Part shown: piece by piece, positions 26,055-40,606 of the stretch
How positions within the stretch are numbered: position 1 is the stretch's first letter
Layout of the letters: each line of letters begins with the position of its first letter
Source: Rhopalosiphum padi
Lineage: Eukaryota > Arthropoda > Insecta > Hemiptera > Aphididae
Direction: 5' to 3'
Length of the DNA: 64,000 nt
Assembly (NCBI RefSeq): GCF_020882245.1
Contig: NC_083598.1
Coordinates: 34,881,858-34,945,857, forward strand
Position numbers and translations under genes: made by a program
The notes under the pieces: generated by a model
What the model was told of the DNA's origin: nothing
Database searches by the model: none
What the model saw: only the letters and a program-made list of their open reading frames with translations

Positions 26055-27600
26055 CGCGAAAACAGCCCCCCTCGCAAGTCGTCGTTACCCCTAATACTTC
26101 CACATCGCAGCGTATACCGCGAACCTATAATATTATTGCATTTTGTGGGTAATAATCTCGCGCAAACAGGTCAGTGTCACCGACGTACTGTACGATTATT
26201 ATTATTATTATTATATCATTATCATTATTATTATATTTGTATTTTTCGTTTGGTCTTGTTTCGTTTATTGTTAACCGAACAAAGCATATTATGTACGTAT
26301 GTGCTCATCAATATGTGATAATGTTGTTTAAATAAGCACGACTTGTATGATTCATAGATTAATTGAGTTCCTAAGTGTACGTTCTCCGGAACACGCTGCG
26401 GTTAATTCCCTTTGAAACTTTCTTGTATTTTTTTTTTTTTTAATTATTTTTAATTTTTACTTTATTTGTTCGTAAAAATTACTTTACGACGGGCTGTGTC
26501 CGCCGTTTATATTGTAAATGTGATTTTAGGCGGGTTTTTAAATATTATATTATTATTATATTATTGTGAAAAAAAACGGTTCGTACTAACTATTGAGAAT
26601 CTAACGCCATTTTTCTAGTCAGCTCAAAAAAAAAAAAAAAAATGTTTTGAGCAACCAAATTGTGTGTGTTAAACTCATAAAAAAAAAAATGTATTATCCT
26701 CGATTTGAGGCCCAGACTGATTAAGTCTTCGTATCACTGTTGTTTGCTCCCCTCACCTTTTAACTTTTTTCAATCGAAATGACATACATCGCGAACGTTA
26801 TTATTCTATTTCATTTTTCACGTGACGCAGAGCAATAATAATAAAATATTATTTTAAATTTATGACACATGATGTGGGATAATTAAAAACCTCCGTGGGT
26901 GTTGGTGTTTTTTTCTCTTCATACATCGTAATAATAATAATAATAATACCGGTTCTAGGCTCTCGTGTATTTTATTATATCTCTCCTTATTACTACACTC
27001 TCCTAGAGCGTTTATTCTGTTATTATTCCGACGTGTCCGAGTACGCTTTCGTACGAAACACGGAGTGAAAAAAAATATATATTTATATACTTATATATTA
27101 TATATAAATGTATATTTTTTTATTCAGTACACGGATTACCACTTAGTACTGCCGCTGCGTTATCTGAAATGGATTCGGCTTTTTATTTGGAGAGACAATA
27201 TAAAACTATTATTTTTTTTATCTTTAAAACACAAAACAAGGATAATAAAAATAAGATAAATAATAAATACACACCTTCTTATCCTCGAAAATAATAATTT
27301 AATTTCCCTGTAAACTCGGTTTAATATATAAGCTATAACTATACTTGATTAATAGAGACTACGACGTGTTTCATTCCGTTAACGTAAATTACAAATTATG
27401 AATATTTTTACGAATTTACACTCAATATATGCGATTTTTAATTGTTTTAATTGTTTGGGTCGAGTGTAGTAACAGGGTAAGACCGATAACAACTTGGTTG
27501 ATTGTGAAAAAAAAAAATAAAAAAATAAAATTTGGGGAATTTACATTTTGTTTCACTACTTGAACGAAGACTGTATGATATTTTTCATTAACCACAATTT
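26055..27600 (+). other. Toll 3' untranslated/flanking region
   Basis: No coding frame is supported. The segment has long T and A runs (for example 26430-26450 and 26628-26642). AATAAA hexamers lie at 26840-26845, 27244-27249 and 27262-27267, any of which could serve as the poly(A) signal. The true transcript end cannot be decided from sequence. Confidence 0.45.
27244..27267 (+). terminator. candidate poly(A) signals of the Toll gene
   Basis: Two AATAAA hexamers occur within 24 bp, about 1.2 kb after the stop codon; an earlier one is at 26840-26845. In AT-rich DNA such hexamers arise often by chance. Confidence 0.2.
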
Positions 27601-30600
27601 TTTTTTATTTAAATATTGTTAACTTCGATTCTATTTTATTATTATTTGATTAAGAAATTATTTGTATATATTCGTGTACATCCCATTTTATTATGTAATG
27701 ATATTAATATGTATAGACGTGTATTGTACTACGTTGAAAATAAATAATTTATTTTTTATTTTGAAAAAAAAAGACATGTTATTTATTTTAATTTCTATCA
27801 CCCAGGTACAGCACTGCGTTACACGCTACCTACCTATCTGCATATTTTTTGTCACGGTCCAAAGTATGACCATACACAACAACACTACATGTATATATAT
27901 GGTATATTAAATACGCACATACATTACATTGTTGTTCGTTTGTATATAGCTTTTTGTACGAATCAAATGATATCGTACTGACCGGGAGAGAGAGAGTCAC
28001 ATGTAGGAAAGCGAAAACATGAATAATACATGGGTTTTTTTCCAGCCCTTTGCAAAGGCTGTCTGTCAGTCATGCAGTCAACAGAAGTGCGTGTTCGGCG
28101 GACTAGACGGAATATTATTGTTCTGTTCCGTCCGTACGCCGTTTGTGTGTCACGTAAATAGATGACGGGGATCTACCCTTGCTGCAAATACGTACAACAT
28201 TATATTATTATACGCGTCCAGAAAGTGAAAACCAAAAGAGGGTCTCAACCCTTTTTTTTCTAGTCTCGTCAGCCGCCTGCAGGAAACTCTCCGTCGTTTG
28301 GTGTACACTGGTTCATAAAATATTATTTAATAATTACTGTCGTCGACCGACGGTAGTGGTGCTCGGCAGTTTTTCTCTTAATATAATATTATGATTGTTC
28401 CAATTGAATAAAACTGTATAACGTGACAAGTAAGTATAATGAAAAGATAAAATAATAATAATAATAATATAATAAAACACTGGCTCGGTGTATAGACTGC
28501 AATGGTTTTCTTTTCTTTTATTTTTTGCGCCAATCGAACCGTTTCGTACGGTACGGTGTATATTATATGCAAATTGAAATACATCCCACTCAAAAATCGG
28601 ACACATATCCTTAGATGACTTTGAAACGATCTTCGCTGCAATAAGCTTACAATTTGTAGGCTAACGTTCACCGCAAGAGATGAATACTGTGGTAGGTGTA
28701 CACGTCAAGGTATTTCATACACACGCTATTATGATACTATAATATATTCGAATTTTCAATTCCCAACACTATGCGTTCGTCCTCTGGCTCAAAACAACAT
28801 CTATATATATATTAATATTAATGTTATCAAAAAAACAACGCATTCGTGGCTAAAACAACATCGCATAATATGTATGGGTTGATTTCATTACTGAGAGGTC
28901 ATTATTTTATGTCTTTAAAACATTTTGGAGTCATTTTGGTGAGTATTTAATTTTTTCACACAATACAATACAATATAATATTTATGCAAATAGTTTATAT
29001 TATCAAACGTTTGGTTTGCAGAATACAAGATATCATTTGAAATTGTAGTGAATAAAACAAATAAATATTACAAAAATTATAATGTAAGACATCGAAAATG
29101 ACTATACAACGTATAATATTAAGACTCATATTTTTAATAAATTTTAAAATATGTATTTATTAACGTATTGTTTAACTTGTAATTTGTAAGTATGTCGAAC
29201 AAAATAACAAATCATAATAAAACATAAATACTGCAGGTACATACTCGTACACGATTATTTCCTTGGAAATACAATAACATACCTATAAGTATAATTACAT
29301 TTTTTTTTTTATATAAATTTAGAAACAAAATCTGGCCAACAGGTATACGACTGATATACGACACATTTTGTTTTATACATTCGATTCGCCTATGTTTTTT
29401 AATTGTCTGAAACAGACCCAAAAATTGAATTTGAAAGTAGTTCCGAGATTAATCATTTTTTTTGTACGTTTTCCACGCTAATTTATTACTCTACGGGAGG
29501 CCCTGTATCAAATAGAATTGTTAAATTACTTTTACTGAATTCCATTAGTAAGAATACAAAGATTATATGAAACCGTTAAAAAAAAAATTAAAAAATAAAA
29601 TAAAAATAGAAATATTAATAATAATAAATAATAGTAATAACAATATTCTATGATTTTTCGTTTAGGAGACATGTCAATTTACTATATTTTATATAATACA
29701 CATATATAATAAAAATAAAATGATAATAGACCTCTCTCGATTGGTTTGATTGTATTCACATCGTACACAGAAACGAGTTGTATTCGCCGACGACGACGAC
29801 CACACGACCAAAATTACACGTTCATTACCTAGTTTTTCTAACTAATTGCAGTGTTCTGTTTGTTAGATTGTCACGGCGCGTGATAACGTCGGTTTTTTTT
29901 CCACCACTCATATATTATATAGGTAAGCACGACCGTTAAACGTCTTTACGGCGTGTTTTTGGTTTTTTTTTTTTTTTATCATAATATAATATAATATATT
30001 CTAACGGAAGATTGACTGAAGTGGTGGACCGATTTCGTCCGTAAAAATGTCACCGCGGGTCGTCCTACACGCGCGACCCGGACTCCGTATCGAGTTACTT
30101 ATTATTAAACTCGTTAGAGACCGTCGGCGGCGTTGATAATACACTTTGCGGCGGCGGCGACCCAGTGCGATTTATGGACGAGTTTTGTGCGTTTAACGAG
30201 CTCGTCATGTGCCGGCCATGTGGACATCGTAAAAAAAAAAAATATTGTGAGGAGGAGGGAGTAGTACGGCGACGGAGAAAAAAACATCACCGAAATACGA
30301 CGTCTTCGGAGAGTTATCTGCGAGACGTTTTTGGTATATTATTATTATTATTATTATTTTTTTTTTTAAACGCTAAAAAGAAATAATAATAATATTAATA
30401 ACGATAACGAAAAAGCGTAGTTGGTTAAAATTTATGATCGAACGTTGTTTTCTGCAGTCTAATTTGGACGAAGGGACCTTGTTAACGCCAGCAAACATAT
30501 TTCAAATCCTCTTTGGCCTCCGACCCCCTTGTCCACTCGGTGCTCGGGCTTTTTATCCGGTTTAGGGTCTAACGTCGAGTTGGTAAAATGTGCATATACA

Positions 30601-33600
30601 TATATTCAATACACGCCCCAAGATTGCATTTGGCTTTTGATCTTCTCGTGGTATATGATGTATATATATATATATGTGTGTCAGTTTCATAAATCAAACA
30701 CGAGAGACGAAATAAAAATGTGTGCGTTATGTACTTTTTGACCGAATATTTTTTTCGTTTTAAGACCCGTATGATCATCGGATCGTTTGAACATCTGCTC
30801 GTGCCTCTTCCTCTCTCGCTCTCGCACCAAGTCAGTATAATATGCAAAGTGCGACGTCGGTTATTTCGTTGTGTTTAAACGTTTCTATTGTCGACGATGA
30901 TCGTACAGGAGGTGAACATGGTGCACGGTGATTGCTGCGTTATTGGCGTCTGCAGGGTATACCCGTAACAGGTGTTTACGCGATGAATGGAGACGTCTAA
31001 ATAAAGGTAAACAAAATAAAGTAAAGGAAAAAAAATAACCAACGAAAAAACAAATAAAATAAAAGGGTTGTATAAACCAAGAACAAGAGGAAGAAGAGGA
31101 GAAGAAGAAAGGGTAGACGTAAAACAGGAGGTGGAGGATTGCTTCGAAATCATTCAGGAAAACTTGCGTGTTTAGTTTTCGCAAGCGGAAAAGGAGAGGT
31201 TGCTTCCCAGGTGGGCCAAAAGTTTGTCTCAAAGTGCACGCTCGGGGGTCTACTGCTGCACCGTTGTCGCCGCGTTTATCGATTCGAGAAACAATACAAC
31301 AATAATGGACTGATGGGATTTTAAACGCCGAGACAATAATGTATGTGTGCACAGGTACACACATACACTTTTATATTATGTAGTTTACAATATCAGGTAA
31401 TGTTATCTGGTATTTAAATATCCATCTGAGAAGAAGATGGGAAAATAATATAAAGAACCTCTTTAATTTACATAAGAAATAAACGATATGTAAAATATGA
31501 TCCTGTTGCTTCTGTCCGCTGGAAACCTACACTCAGCTGCAACGTCATTATATTATATATATATATATATAAAAAGTGGATAGTTGTTTCGATTTATATT
31601 GTGTAGACTGCAGACATGTTTTCGAAACAATTGCGTTATATCATAAGCCGTCGTATTTGTTTACTTATTTTTAGACAATCTATTATTTATAAATTAGTTT
31701 AAAAAAAAAAAATATGTTAAATCGAGTTTTATGTAGAACAGAAAGAATTTTGAATAGATTATAACACCCATTATTATAATTTATTGCAATGACAGTAAAC
31801 GCGGCACGGTAAAATATACATTAAATCGTCACTATTATAGTCACCAGTCGCCGATATGACACGCACACTACCTACATATATTACATTATACTTCTACAAT
31901 AGCTGTTGTCGTTTGATCGTTAATTATTTAAATCGGATCGAATCTCAAGTCTAGAATATACCACATAAAAAAATGGATTGTTAAAAACATGCGAGTCAAT
32001 TTTCTTTTTTTTTTGTTTTTACCGAAATTGTCAGTGCGACAGTTGTGCGTGACTTCCGTAATTCGACGGTAGGTACCTATATATTATATTATATATAGAC
32101 GATTCGTGTATAGCCTATACTATATTATACTGTGCTATATAATGGCCTATATGGCCTACACGTGATATATTATAATTTAAAGGCGATGGCTATTTATAAT
32201 AATAAAGCGCACTACACGAATATATTATACTTATCGTTATAAAAATGATATATTTTTTTCTCTTTTCGATTTTAAAAGCCGTTTTTTTTATTTATAATAT
32301 GGAACTCGCGTATTTTGTATTATTCGGCATCTTCGACATAATTAAACTAATACGATAATACAATTTATGTATATTCAATAATGTACAATGACGCATGAAT
32401 GGCGGGGGGGGGTAGCGTTAATTAGATGCACAACCTTCTTCTCCGCGGATTTTCTTTTGCTATATATATATATTATATATAAAAATGTGAAAATATTTAT
32501 TTAAACTATATATTTTATGTTTATAATTTTTAATAAACCCTCCTCCTCAGTTCCCTATTCATTTTGGAAATTTCTGTGTACACCGCTGTTATTGTGTAGC
32601 ACGTTCGTTGTACTGCAGCGATGGACATTGCACATAACATTACAAAATCCAACGTAATTTTTATTGCAAGGGGTCACGTGGTGCCAGGACTGCAGGGGAT
32701 GTTTCGTAGAAAAAAAAATAAAACTTCAAAAACTCGGAAATCCACTACCCGAAGACGAACTGCTATTATATTATACAATATAATATGTTTTATTATATTA
32801 TCGCCAACCTACTAGAATTTAAATCTGCAGTTCACGGTTATATATATATATATATATAATTCACTTAAGTAAGCGAAGGAGGCGGCGGCGGCGGCGTAGG
32901 TCGTTATCGGAATTACAAGTTGGAGTGGAGAGTAAAAAAAAAAAATAAATATAAACAATAACCTTTTAACGATTCGATTTTAATACCACAAAGAGACGGT
33001 TTATAATACATTATTATATAATATAGTAGTCCGGCGGCGTCGTCGTTTTGTCGAGCGTTATTTAGTTCGGTCTTTTGTTCCCGAAGTCCCTTCTATACCA
33101 CCGTACTCTATTTGCGAGCGTATCGAGTAATGTCGTAATCCGCGAAATCCGTTAAACGACAAGAATCATCGACGCAATGCTCGTCGTCTGCTCGTCCGGT
33201 GGTCGGGATACGCGTATTATATATATTATATAGTACGACGACACTTGCACCGAGACACTCGAACGCTGCAATAAAACGTATAATACAACCTAATATAATA
33301 CTAATCATTATATTATCATATACCTACAGTAGTGACGTCTGAGAGCGTCCTCCGGGGCTTACAATACTATATATATACAATTATTATTAATATGTTTAGC
33401 TGGGCTACTATTCCGGATCAAACGACCCGCGCCTATGTGCGAGCGTGCAGTGCGTATAATATATTTTGGACCTGCAGGGCGGCGATGCAATTAAATCTCT
33501 TCCGCACGGGCACAAACACGCGCGCAATTAAAGTTAAATCCGAATATCGTAAAGGCTTAGGCAGGTATAGTATATATATGTATTATATTACGTATATAAT

Positions 33601-33611
33601 TTAAAGTATAG

Positions 33612-33614
<3 letters not shown>

Positions 33615-33646
<32 letters not shown>
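33615..33646. repeat. CA microsatellite
   Basis: Sixteen perfect AC units, one of the three longest perfect dinucleotide runs in the window. Confidence 0.95.
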
Positions 33647-33648
<2 letters not shown>

Positions 33649-36100
33649 AAACAAGAGATGACGGTTTATTCATTTATTTTGTTTTACGACGTCGTTGTCG
33701 AGCTATTTTCTAGTTGCATACGTATATAAATATATATTATAATATGATATCTATATGTGCGTTTAAATACGCGTATTTTCATTGGACGCATTGCTGTGTA
33801 GGTGTACGAAACGGTTTTCGAAACTACGTACATAAGTGTATAATATGTATATACTATATATATGCACTGCACACATATACACGCACACACGCATATATAT
33901 ATTTATATATATACCATCCTTTAAGCGTCCGTCGTCCTAATGAGATGAGAGGGCGGAAGGAAGTGGGCGGGGGTAGAAACTAGAAAGCATCCACCGGATC
34001 CGTGTGCAGTAATGTAAGCTATATATACGTATACGAACAATAATGATCGGCACATTAGGGTTTTTTCTTCTTAAGTACAACAATATAATCTTTTGAACGG
34101 AGTACTTACATACGTGTGCAGTATTATATGGAGCGACGCCGCGTGATCACCTCCACGCGCCTAAATAATTACTTTAGGTACAACTCTCGGGATTCTGCAG
34201 TAGTTAAAACAAACATAGTTTTGCGAATTCCGTAAGTGCGTGCCGCCGATAGACGATAATAGTATACTTATAATAATACCGCGAACGATTTCGGGCGTTT
34301 TGTTTTTTTTTTGCGCGTCGTTTTAAATGCGGTAGGTACCCATATAATATAATATGACGTGAATGATACACACGATTATTATTGTTGCGCTTATACGAAC
34401 ACTTTAATTTATATGTTTATATGAATATATATCGAACACGGTTATATCATATATATATAATATGTATAGTTATATAAATTTAATATATTAATAATAATTA
34501 TTGCATAATCCTTTGTCCGGTGCCGACGAGCCGTCGCCGCCATTGCATCGGTGCAATAATATTTTAATAGCACTTCTTCCGGTGGCGGCGGCGATAACGA
34601 CGTGTTTTATGATAATTAAACAAATTACACGTTAATTAGCCGGACACGGTTTCTTGGGTTACATTGGCTGATAATGCTAATTCCACTTTTTCCCCCCCCG
34701 ACCAAACAATGGACGAAAGCAAATATGCCAGATGTTTTTTCAAATATTTTTTTAACCATGACACTCCAATTGGTTGGATGCACACACTACGCACTACGTG
34801 TTCCCCATATTTCCCCTCTTAAATCCCGACTTGTCAATCGGAAAACGTTACTAATATTAAAAAAAATCTAAAGTCTAAATGCAACCTATACAATGCTTCG
34901 TCTAAAACACATCCGTTTGCATTCGAATCATATAACTATATCTCTTCATTTCCTCGGCAGCACACCCATACATAATATCATACATATATAAGTATACAAA
35001 TGTATGTGATTTAATTTGTGTTTTTAAACTCTTTGTACGACGGTAGTATATTTACGAGTTTACGACTCTGTTGCAGCGTTTTACTGGAGTGCAAACCCAT
35101 AACAATATATACTACAGGACATGCGCGTAGTTGTTTTCTGTGCAAAATCACAACGGCAATGGAAACCATTAAACGTAAAAGTTTGCATAGTAAAATGTTC
35201 ATTACGAGTACCTTTGCACATTTGACCTTTTTATTTACGAAATTCCTTTTGTCACCGGGGTAAAGGTCAATATCCAAATAATTGTATACGTATACGCTAT
35301 TGGTGTTAAGGTTCCATTAATCTGTGCACGACGAATGACAATACATTTAAAAAGGTTGAAAAAAGCTTGAAATTATATTAAACATGTACCTATAGTATCT
35401 ATAATTGGAATTTTTCTATAATTTTTTTAGCAAACAGTTTCACTGCCATAATGGTTGGCCGCCGTTCACAATATAATATTGTACACGTTTGCATGAGCCT
35501 AATAACACGCGTATTACAATTTACAACGTCGTGTAGTTCCGATACTTTTACGCGATTAAAACACAATGACATAAACAGCCGCTATGGGATTGAAATTGAA
35601 AAAACATTTTTATATTTCATTGTTATAATCGTTTTCTTTGAACGGAAGTTGAATAACGGCGAGTGGAAATGCAATCGGGAATTTCTTCGGACGAAGACTT
35701 GGATGACGATTACCGGAAAATAATACAGATCTGTTGGCGGACATGTGAACTTCGACGTAGGTACGTAGGTACAAAATAACATATTTTACCTATTTTGCGT
35801 GGTCCGGTTTTTATTTTTCTAATATAATATATATAAATATATTATATCATATACACATATATGATATTCAGGCTAATTTCCGTCTGGCGTATCAGTTGTG
35901 TGTGCATTGCGGGCGCATTACATTATGTGCAAGCGGGGTGGGTCGGGCAGCCGGTCCAATTACGCCTGTGGTTCTATAATAATTCGTAAGGGCCGAGAGC
36001 AGACGAGTAGACGATAAAAAAAAATAACAAAATTAAAGAATTTCAATTAAAAACCGCGCCTTTTCCACGGTCCGCTGTGCAGAACACCTGGAAATTAATC

Positions 36101-36117
36101 ACACACACACACACACA
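36101..36117. repeat. CA microsatellite
   Basis: A short AC run just upstream of the opposed CA/TG pair at 36298-36415. Confidence 0.85.
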
Positions 36118-36297
36118 TACACGTATATAATATATATATATTATTATTTTTGTTTTTAACTAAAAATAATAATGTGCGCACGTTGTTCGTCGTGTGCGCG
36201 CTCCAAACGTGAGGACCAGCGCACAGGTAAAAATGATTTTATAAAAGCGATTTTTTTTCTTTATTCCACCAGGCCTATAGGTATTATTCACCATTTT

Positions 36298-36313
36298 ACA
36301 CACACACACACAC
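36298..36313. repeat. CA microsatellite opposed to a TG run
   Basis: Eight CA units, 67 bp before a long TG run. Transcribed together, the two could pair as an inverted repeat. Confidence 0.85.
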
Positions 36314-36375
36314 TTGCACGTGCATATTATATATGTATATATGCTTAAGTTAACTGTATATGATCGCCTCTGAGA

Positions 36376-36380
<5 letters not shown>

Positions 36381-36415
<35 letters not shown>
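36381..36415. repeat. TG microsatellite
   Basis: A perfect TG run of 35 bp. Confidence 0.95.
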
Positions 36416-36417
<2 letters not shown>

Positions 36418-39400
36418 GTAGTTTATGGGTCGTCCGCGATGGCGGCGGCAACGCATTAGACGATCGGCAGCAGCTGGAACTCTACCTGCTGGACCCCTCA
36501 AACCCACACGGACGCACAACTGCAGACTCAGACACGCACACGAGTGCACAAACACACCACTCGGTATGCCACAAGCCCACATTGCATTACGCGTTTTTAT
36601 ATTTTTTTTTTTTTTGTCTCTCCACCCCCCAACCCAACCATTATCAACGACCCGCCGCCGCCGCCGAATTATTCCCTCCCGTAATAATACACACGGACAC
36701 ATGAATATTATAAGGATTACTATACTCTATACGGCGTCCTTTTTTGTGCCCCCACCCTCTCGCGTGTGTATAGACTTCGTTTGTCGTCATCGTCTGTCTC
36801 ACACCCTTCACCCCTAGCCATTCCAACGCGGTAATAATATTTTTTCGCATTTTCTCATTCTCGCCGGTCGCCGAGTCTATAAGTTGAAGTGCGCCCCGGA
36901 AAAGTTTTTAATGGTCCCTTTAGTTTTCAATTTATGAGTTTCTCTTGTTTATCTCTTCCAGACGTGATGTTTTTCGGGATATTAATATTTTATAACACTA
37001 TTCGTCGTATGAAAGTGTAGGAAATTACATTTTCTTCCGGCCGAGTTTACCTCTTTCGTACAAATTTCTATACTTTTTATTTTTACTGTCGAGTACCACG
37101 AAATGATCCAAGTGTCGAGTTTTAATATTTTTTAGAATTGTCGAAGCAAAAAAATAATATTATGGTTTATAATTTATATTGAGCGGTGCGTGCAGAGACC
37201 TAAGTCTTGATTATATAATATACACGTATATGCCTGTATATACATTTTTAAGTTCATGAACTATTTTAAAAACAAACAGAATTCTTTAATGCTATTCAAC
37301 TGTTATTGTTTGTGTTTCTTTACGTTCAAAAATGACCTCTTGAAAATACCAACTTGACTATGGGTCTAACTATGGTTCAAATCGATACGTGTAAAGCACT
37401 AAAGCAGTTTCCGAAACTTTAGAATCCATACTATCACCCTAAATAGAATAAGCCACAAAAGTGAAAACATAAACAATAAATACTACTTAAAAATAAAACT
37501 CGAATTGTAATTATTAATATTTACATTAAATATTTAAATGAAAAATGTTTAAAATAGGTTCGTGAAAAATAAATAAAAAGTAAGACTATTGTTCTGTGCT
37601 GACGTGTCTGTATTTTTTATTATATAATAATGTAATATAGTTCGGTGTATACGTATGTGAAATGTACCTGTATAATATTATATTATTTAAAAAGGGAAAA
37701 CAAAATACTGACTCTTCTATGTAAATTGAATATTGTAACATGACAGGTACGTTTTTGAACAAGATGATCTATCACACATTACGCGCCACGTTATTAATGT
37801 AGATTTTGAAAAATTCACCATTTCTTATATTATAACCAGGTGTTTATACCAGAGTGGCAGAGTGATCTGAGTGGCAGCAATATACTCGTGAAAATGACCT
37901 CGAGCTAAACGCAACACAAAAGGGATTATGATTATTATTATATATTATTATAATCCTTATAATATATGAGTATACTGTATAGTTTAAGGTTTTTTTTTTG
38001 TAATTAATTTCGATGTTTGTACATTATATTGTTATATTATTATCTTATTATCGTATACAAACTGAAATTAATGTTGAATGTTATTTTATAGTATATACTA
38101 ATACAAATATTATAATATTTATTCATATATGTGTAGAATGTACATGCATATTTTCTAGTGTTCCACGCATAGTAACTATACGTATATACTTACATATAAT
38201 TTACATACATTTATAATAAGAGTATTATGATTTAGTATATTCATATAAACTATTATAATATTATTATCATTATGTACCGCATTATTATGCTTTGTATGGC
38301 GAAAGCTGGTACATATTTTCTCTCTAAACATTACATATTTACATGGTTTTTGATCATTTAATAATATCATTATCTCTGAACATTTAATATTTATCATGTA
38401 TTTTATTTTTTCGGATTGAGAGTGGCTGAGTTTGTATTTTTGTGGCATAACTATCTGATAATAATTGTATTTGAAAAATAATTGTTTATTGTTATTGGAT
38501 AAATGGGTAGAAACCCCAAAAATCCAAATAATACTGTAGACAATTTTTTATTTAGTATACGCGTCAGTGAAATAATTGTATTACTTCTTACTTTTTTTTT
38601 TAAACCCGGAGACTATGTTCTACCCAGGTTCACTCATCACGGACAAAATGCAGGTTATCCGACTATATGTTAGGTGTTCGGTAGCTAAAACGATTTTAAA
38701 CGTGGCTTTTAAAATACAATACGACTGTGAAATCTGTGTAAAGCAGGTTTTCAATAAGAATAGACCTTTTTTCATGGATTTTTTATGGTTTCGTGAGATT
38801 TTATATTTTAGATGGATTGAGCACACACAATATGGGTCTTATTTTTTTTTTAAATCAACAATACAGAAAAAATACAAGTGAAAATTATAGTGCTACCTTT
38901 ATATATGTATAATTCATTATGTTATTTATCCGTTGGGTTACTAAAATATATATATTTAATGTGTTAAGACAGTGTTTTTAAACATATAATGTCACTTGTA
39001 TCGTCTGTAGAGCAGTGTAGACTAAATATTCAGAAAAAAATAATAATAAAGAACTGTAGTTCCTAACACATAATTTTTAGTCTACTATTATACATGTCGT
39101 AATTTTATATGAAATCAAACGATTAGGTTATTAAGTAATTATAATTTTATATGAATTTTACTAAGACTTTTATTTTGTATATCTTACAAAATATAAGTTA
39201 GCTTATTTTTATAATATATGTGGTTATAAATAATATTATTGCATTCTATGCCTTTTGCAATTCTTCAACATATTTATATAATAATCATTCTACTAAAAGC
39301 TCTTGTACAATAGAATCTGCTTCTTTCAAGCGCACGTATACGGGGAAATCAAAATGTCATTTCTTAGGTTGGTTTTTACTATTGAAAAAAACAAATAGTT

Positions 39401-40182
39401 TTCTCGTTCAGATGAAAAACCTAAAAATAAAGCAAACTTTTTAAACAGTATTTTACGCTTCGGGTTTATGTAAATATTTTTTGGATTATATGAATATAAT
39501 ATATACCTACACGCGGATATGTAAACGGACGTTATTTTTTTTATTTTGTTTTGTTTTGTTTTATATACATTGCCTGTAGCATTTAGGAACTATAAACAAA
39601 TTGGAAAAGTTCCTAGTCACCATACTGTGTACTAACGTCTCTGAATAGTTTTTAGAAAATAGTAGTACTATATATTATGTATAGATATTATAAGGAAAAA
39701 ATATTTTCATATATTTGTTATGTAAGTCATGATTTAAAATTGAAAACAACGAGAGTGTATAAAATATATTTTAATATTTTATAAAAACGCTGATCGAAAA
39801 AAAAATTACAAAAAGTATCAACACTTTGGTCTATAGGCAAAATAGGTAAAGGATATTGTGTATGTTTTTAAATTAGATTATAATTATACATCGATACCAC
39901 GAGTATATTATATCTGTGATTTTACGATATTTATTCAGTGTGTTAAAATGATAATAATTATTGTAAATATGTAAAAAATGAAAATATAAACGCACAAATC
40001 GAAATTAATTTAGGTATATTATACAAGTCGGTATAGCTAAATCCGGACAAATTTCAAAAAACCATATATTTCATTATTAGTATATATCTATTTTACCAGC
40101 TGTGTTAGGAAGGAATGGATCCCTGGAACGAGTTCCATTTCCATTTAAGAAAGTCACGTTGAATAAATTTATTTTTATACAC

Positions 40183-40606
40183 AAAGAACAAGGAACGGAA
40201 CGAAATGCTTACTTTTTATTCAGAGAAAAATTACTTACAATTCCCATTCTTTCCAAATTGTACTGTTATTATAATAATAAAATAAGTTCCAGTGTCAATG
40301 CTTCTAAGTGTACATACATTTAATCATCAGATTAGTGGAAGCTCCACTGCAGTTTTAAAATTCTAAAGTTTGTTATTTTATCAAGTAGTTTTCTTAAAAC
40401 TAAATTATAATAAATGACTAAAGAATTTGCATTTATTATTTTTACTGTTATTTTAATTGTATTTTTGGTTCATTGTGGAACTAAAAAAGAACCTCGTTAA
40501 ATTCTAAAGAAATGGCAAAAGGACGAATTCCTTTATTTTTTTTAAAAAAAGAACAAGGAACGGAACGAATTCTTTTTATTTTTAAAAGAACGAGAAACGG
40601 AACGAA
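40183..40606 (+). repeat. cluster of 22-bp GGAACGGAACGAA repeats
   Basis: A 22-bp unit beginning AAAGAACAAGG and ending AACGGAACGAA occurs at 40183-40204 and 40548-40569. A third copy at 40585-40606 has two substitutions. Copies two and three are in tandem with a 37-bp period, and T-rich sequence follows each. Related fragments (GGACGAATTCC, 40521-40531; GGAACGAGTTCC, 40126-40137) lie between and beside them. The units may be part of a dispersed repeat or a non-autonomous element whose ends I cannot define. Confidence 0.6.

Larger units (their letters stand above)
27601..40100. other. gene-poor region with microsatellites
   Basis: I find no exon with a recognisable domain. GC-rich patches at about 30.0-30.3, 32.9-33.2 and 36.4-36.7 kb carry open frames that come from CGG, CA, TG or A-rich simple repeats. 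A GTG-started frame at 30165-30386 contains a Cys-rich start (MDEFCAFNELVMCRPCGHRK) but becomes poly-Lys/Arg and poly-Leu, so I do not call it a gene. The rest is AT-rich with TA and ATT runs. Confidence 0.45.

Noticed and set aside
22028..26103. Long minus-strand frames opposite the Toll gene (up to 261 codons)
   Set aside because: They are antisense shadows of a GC-rich coding exon with no domain of their own.
30165..30386. Cys-containing 73-codon frame
   Set aside because: The first 20 residues are mildly suggestive, but the remainder is poly-Lys/Arg and poly-Leu from simple repeats.
35678..35687. kappaB-like GGGAATTTCT
   Set aside because: It is a single degenerate match about 10 kb from the Toll gene, with no clustering.
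36160..36817. Frames of 114-180 codons on both strands
   Set aside because: They run through TG/CA repeats and A/T runs, overlap each other on opposite strands and have no recognisable domain.
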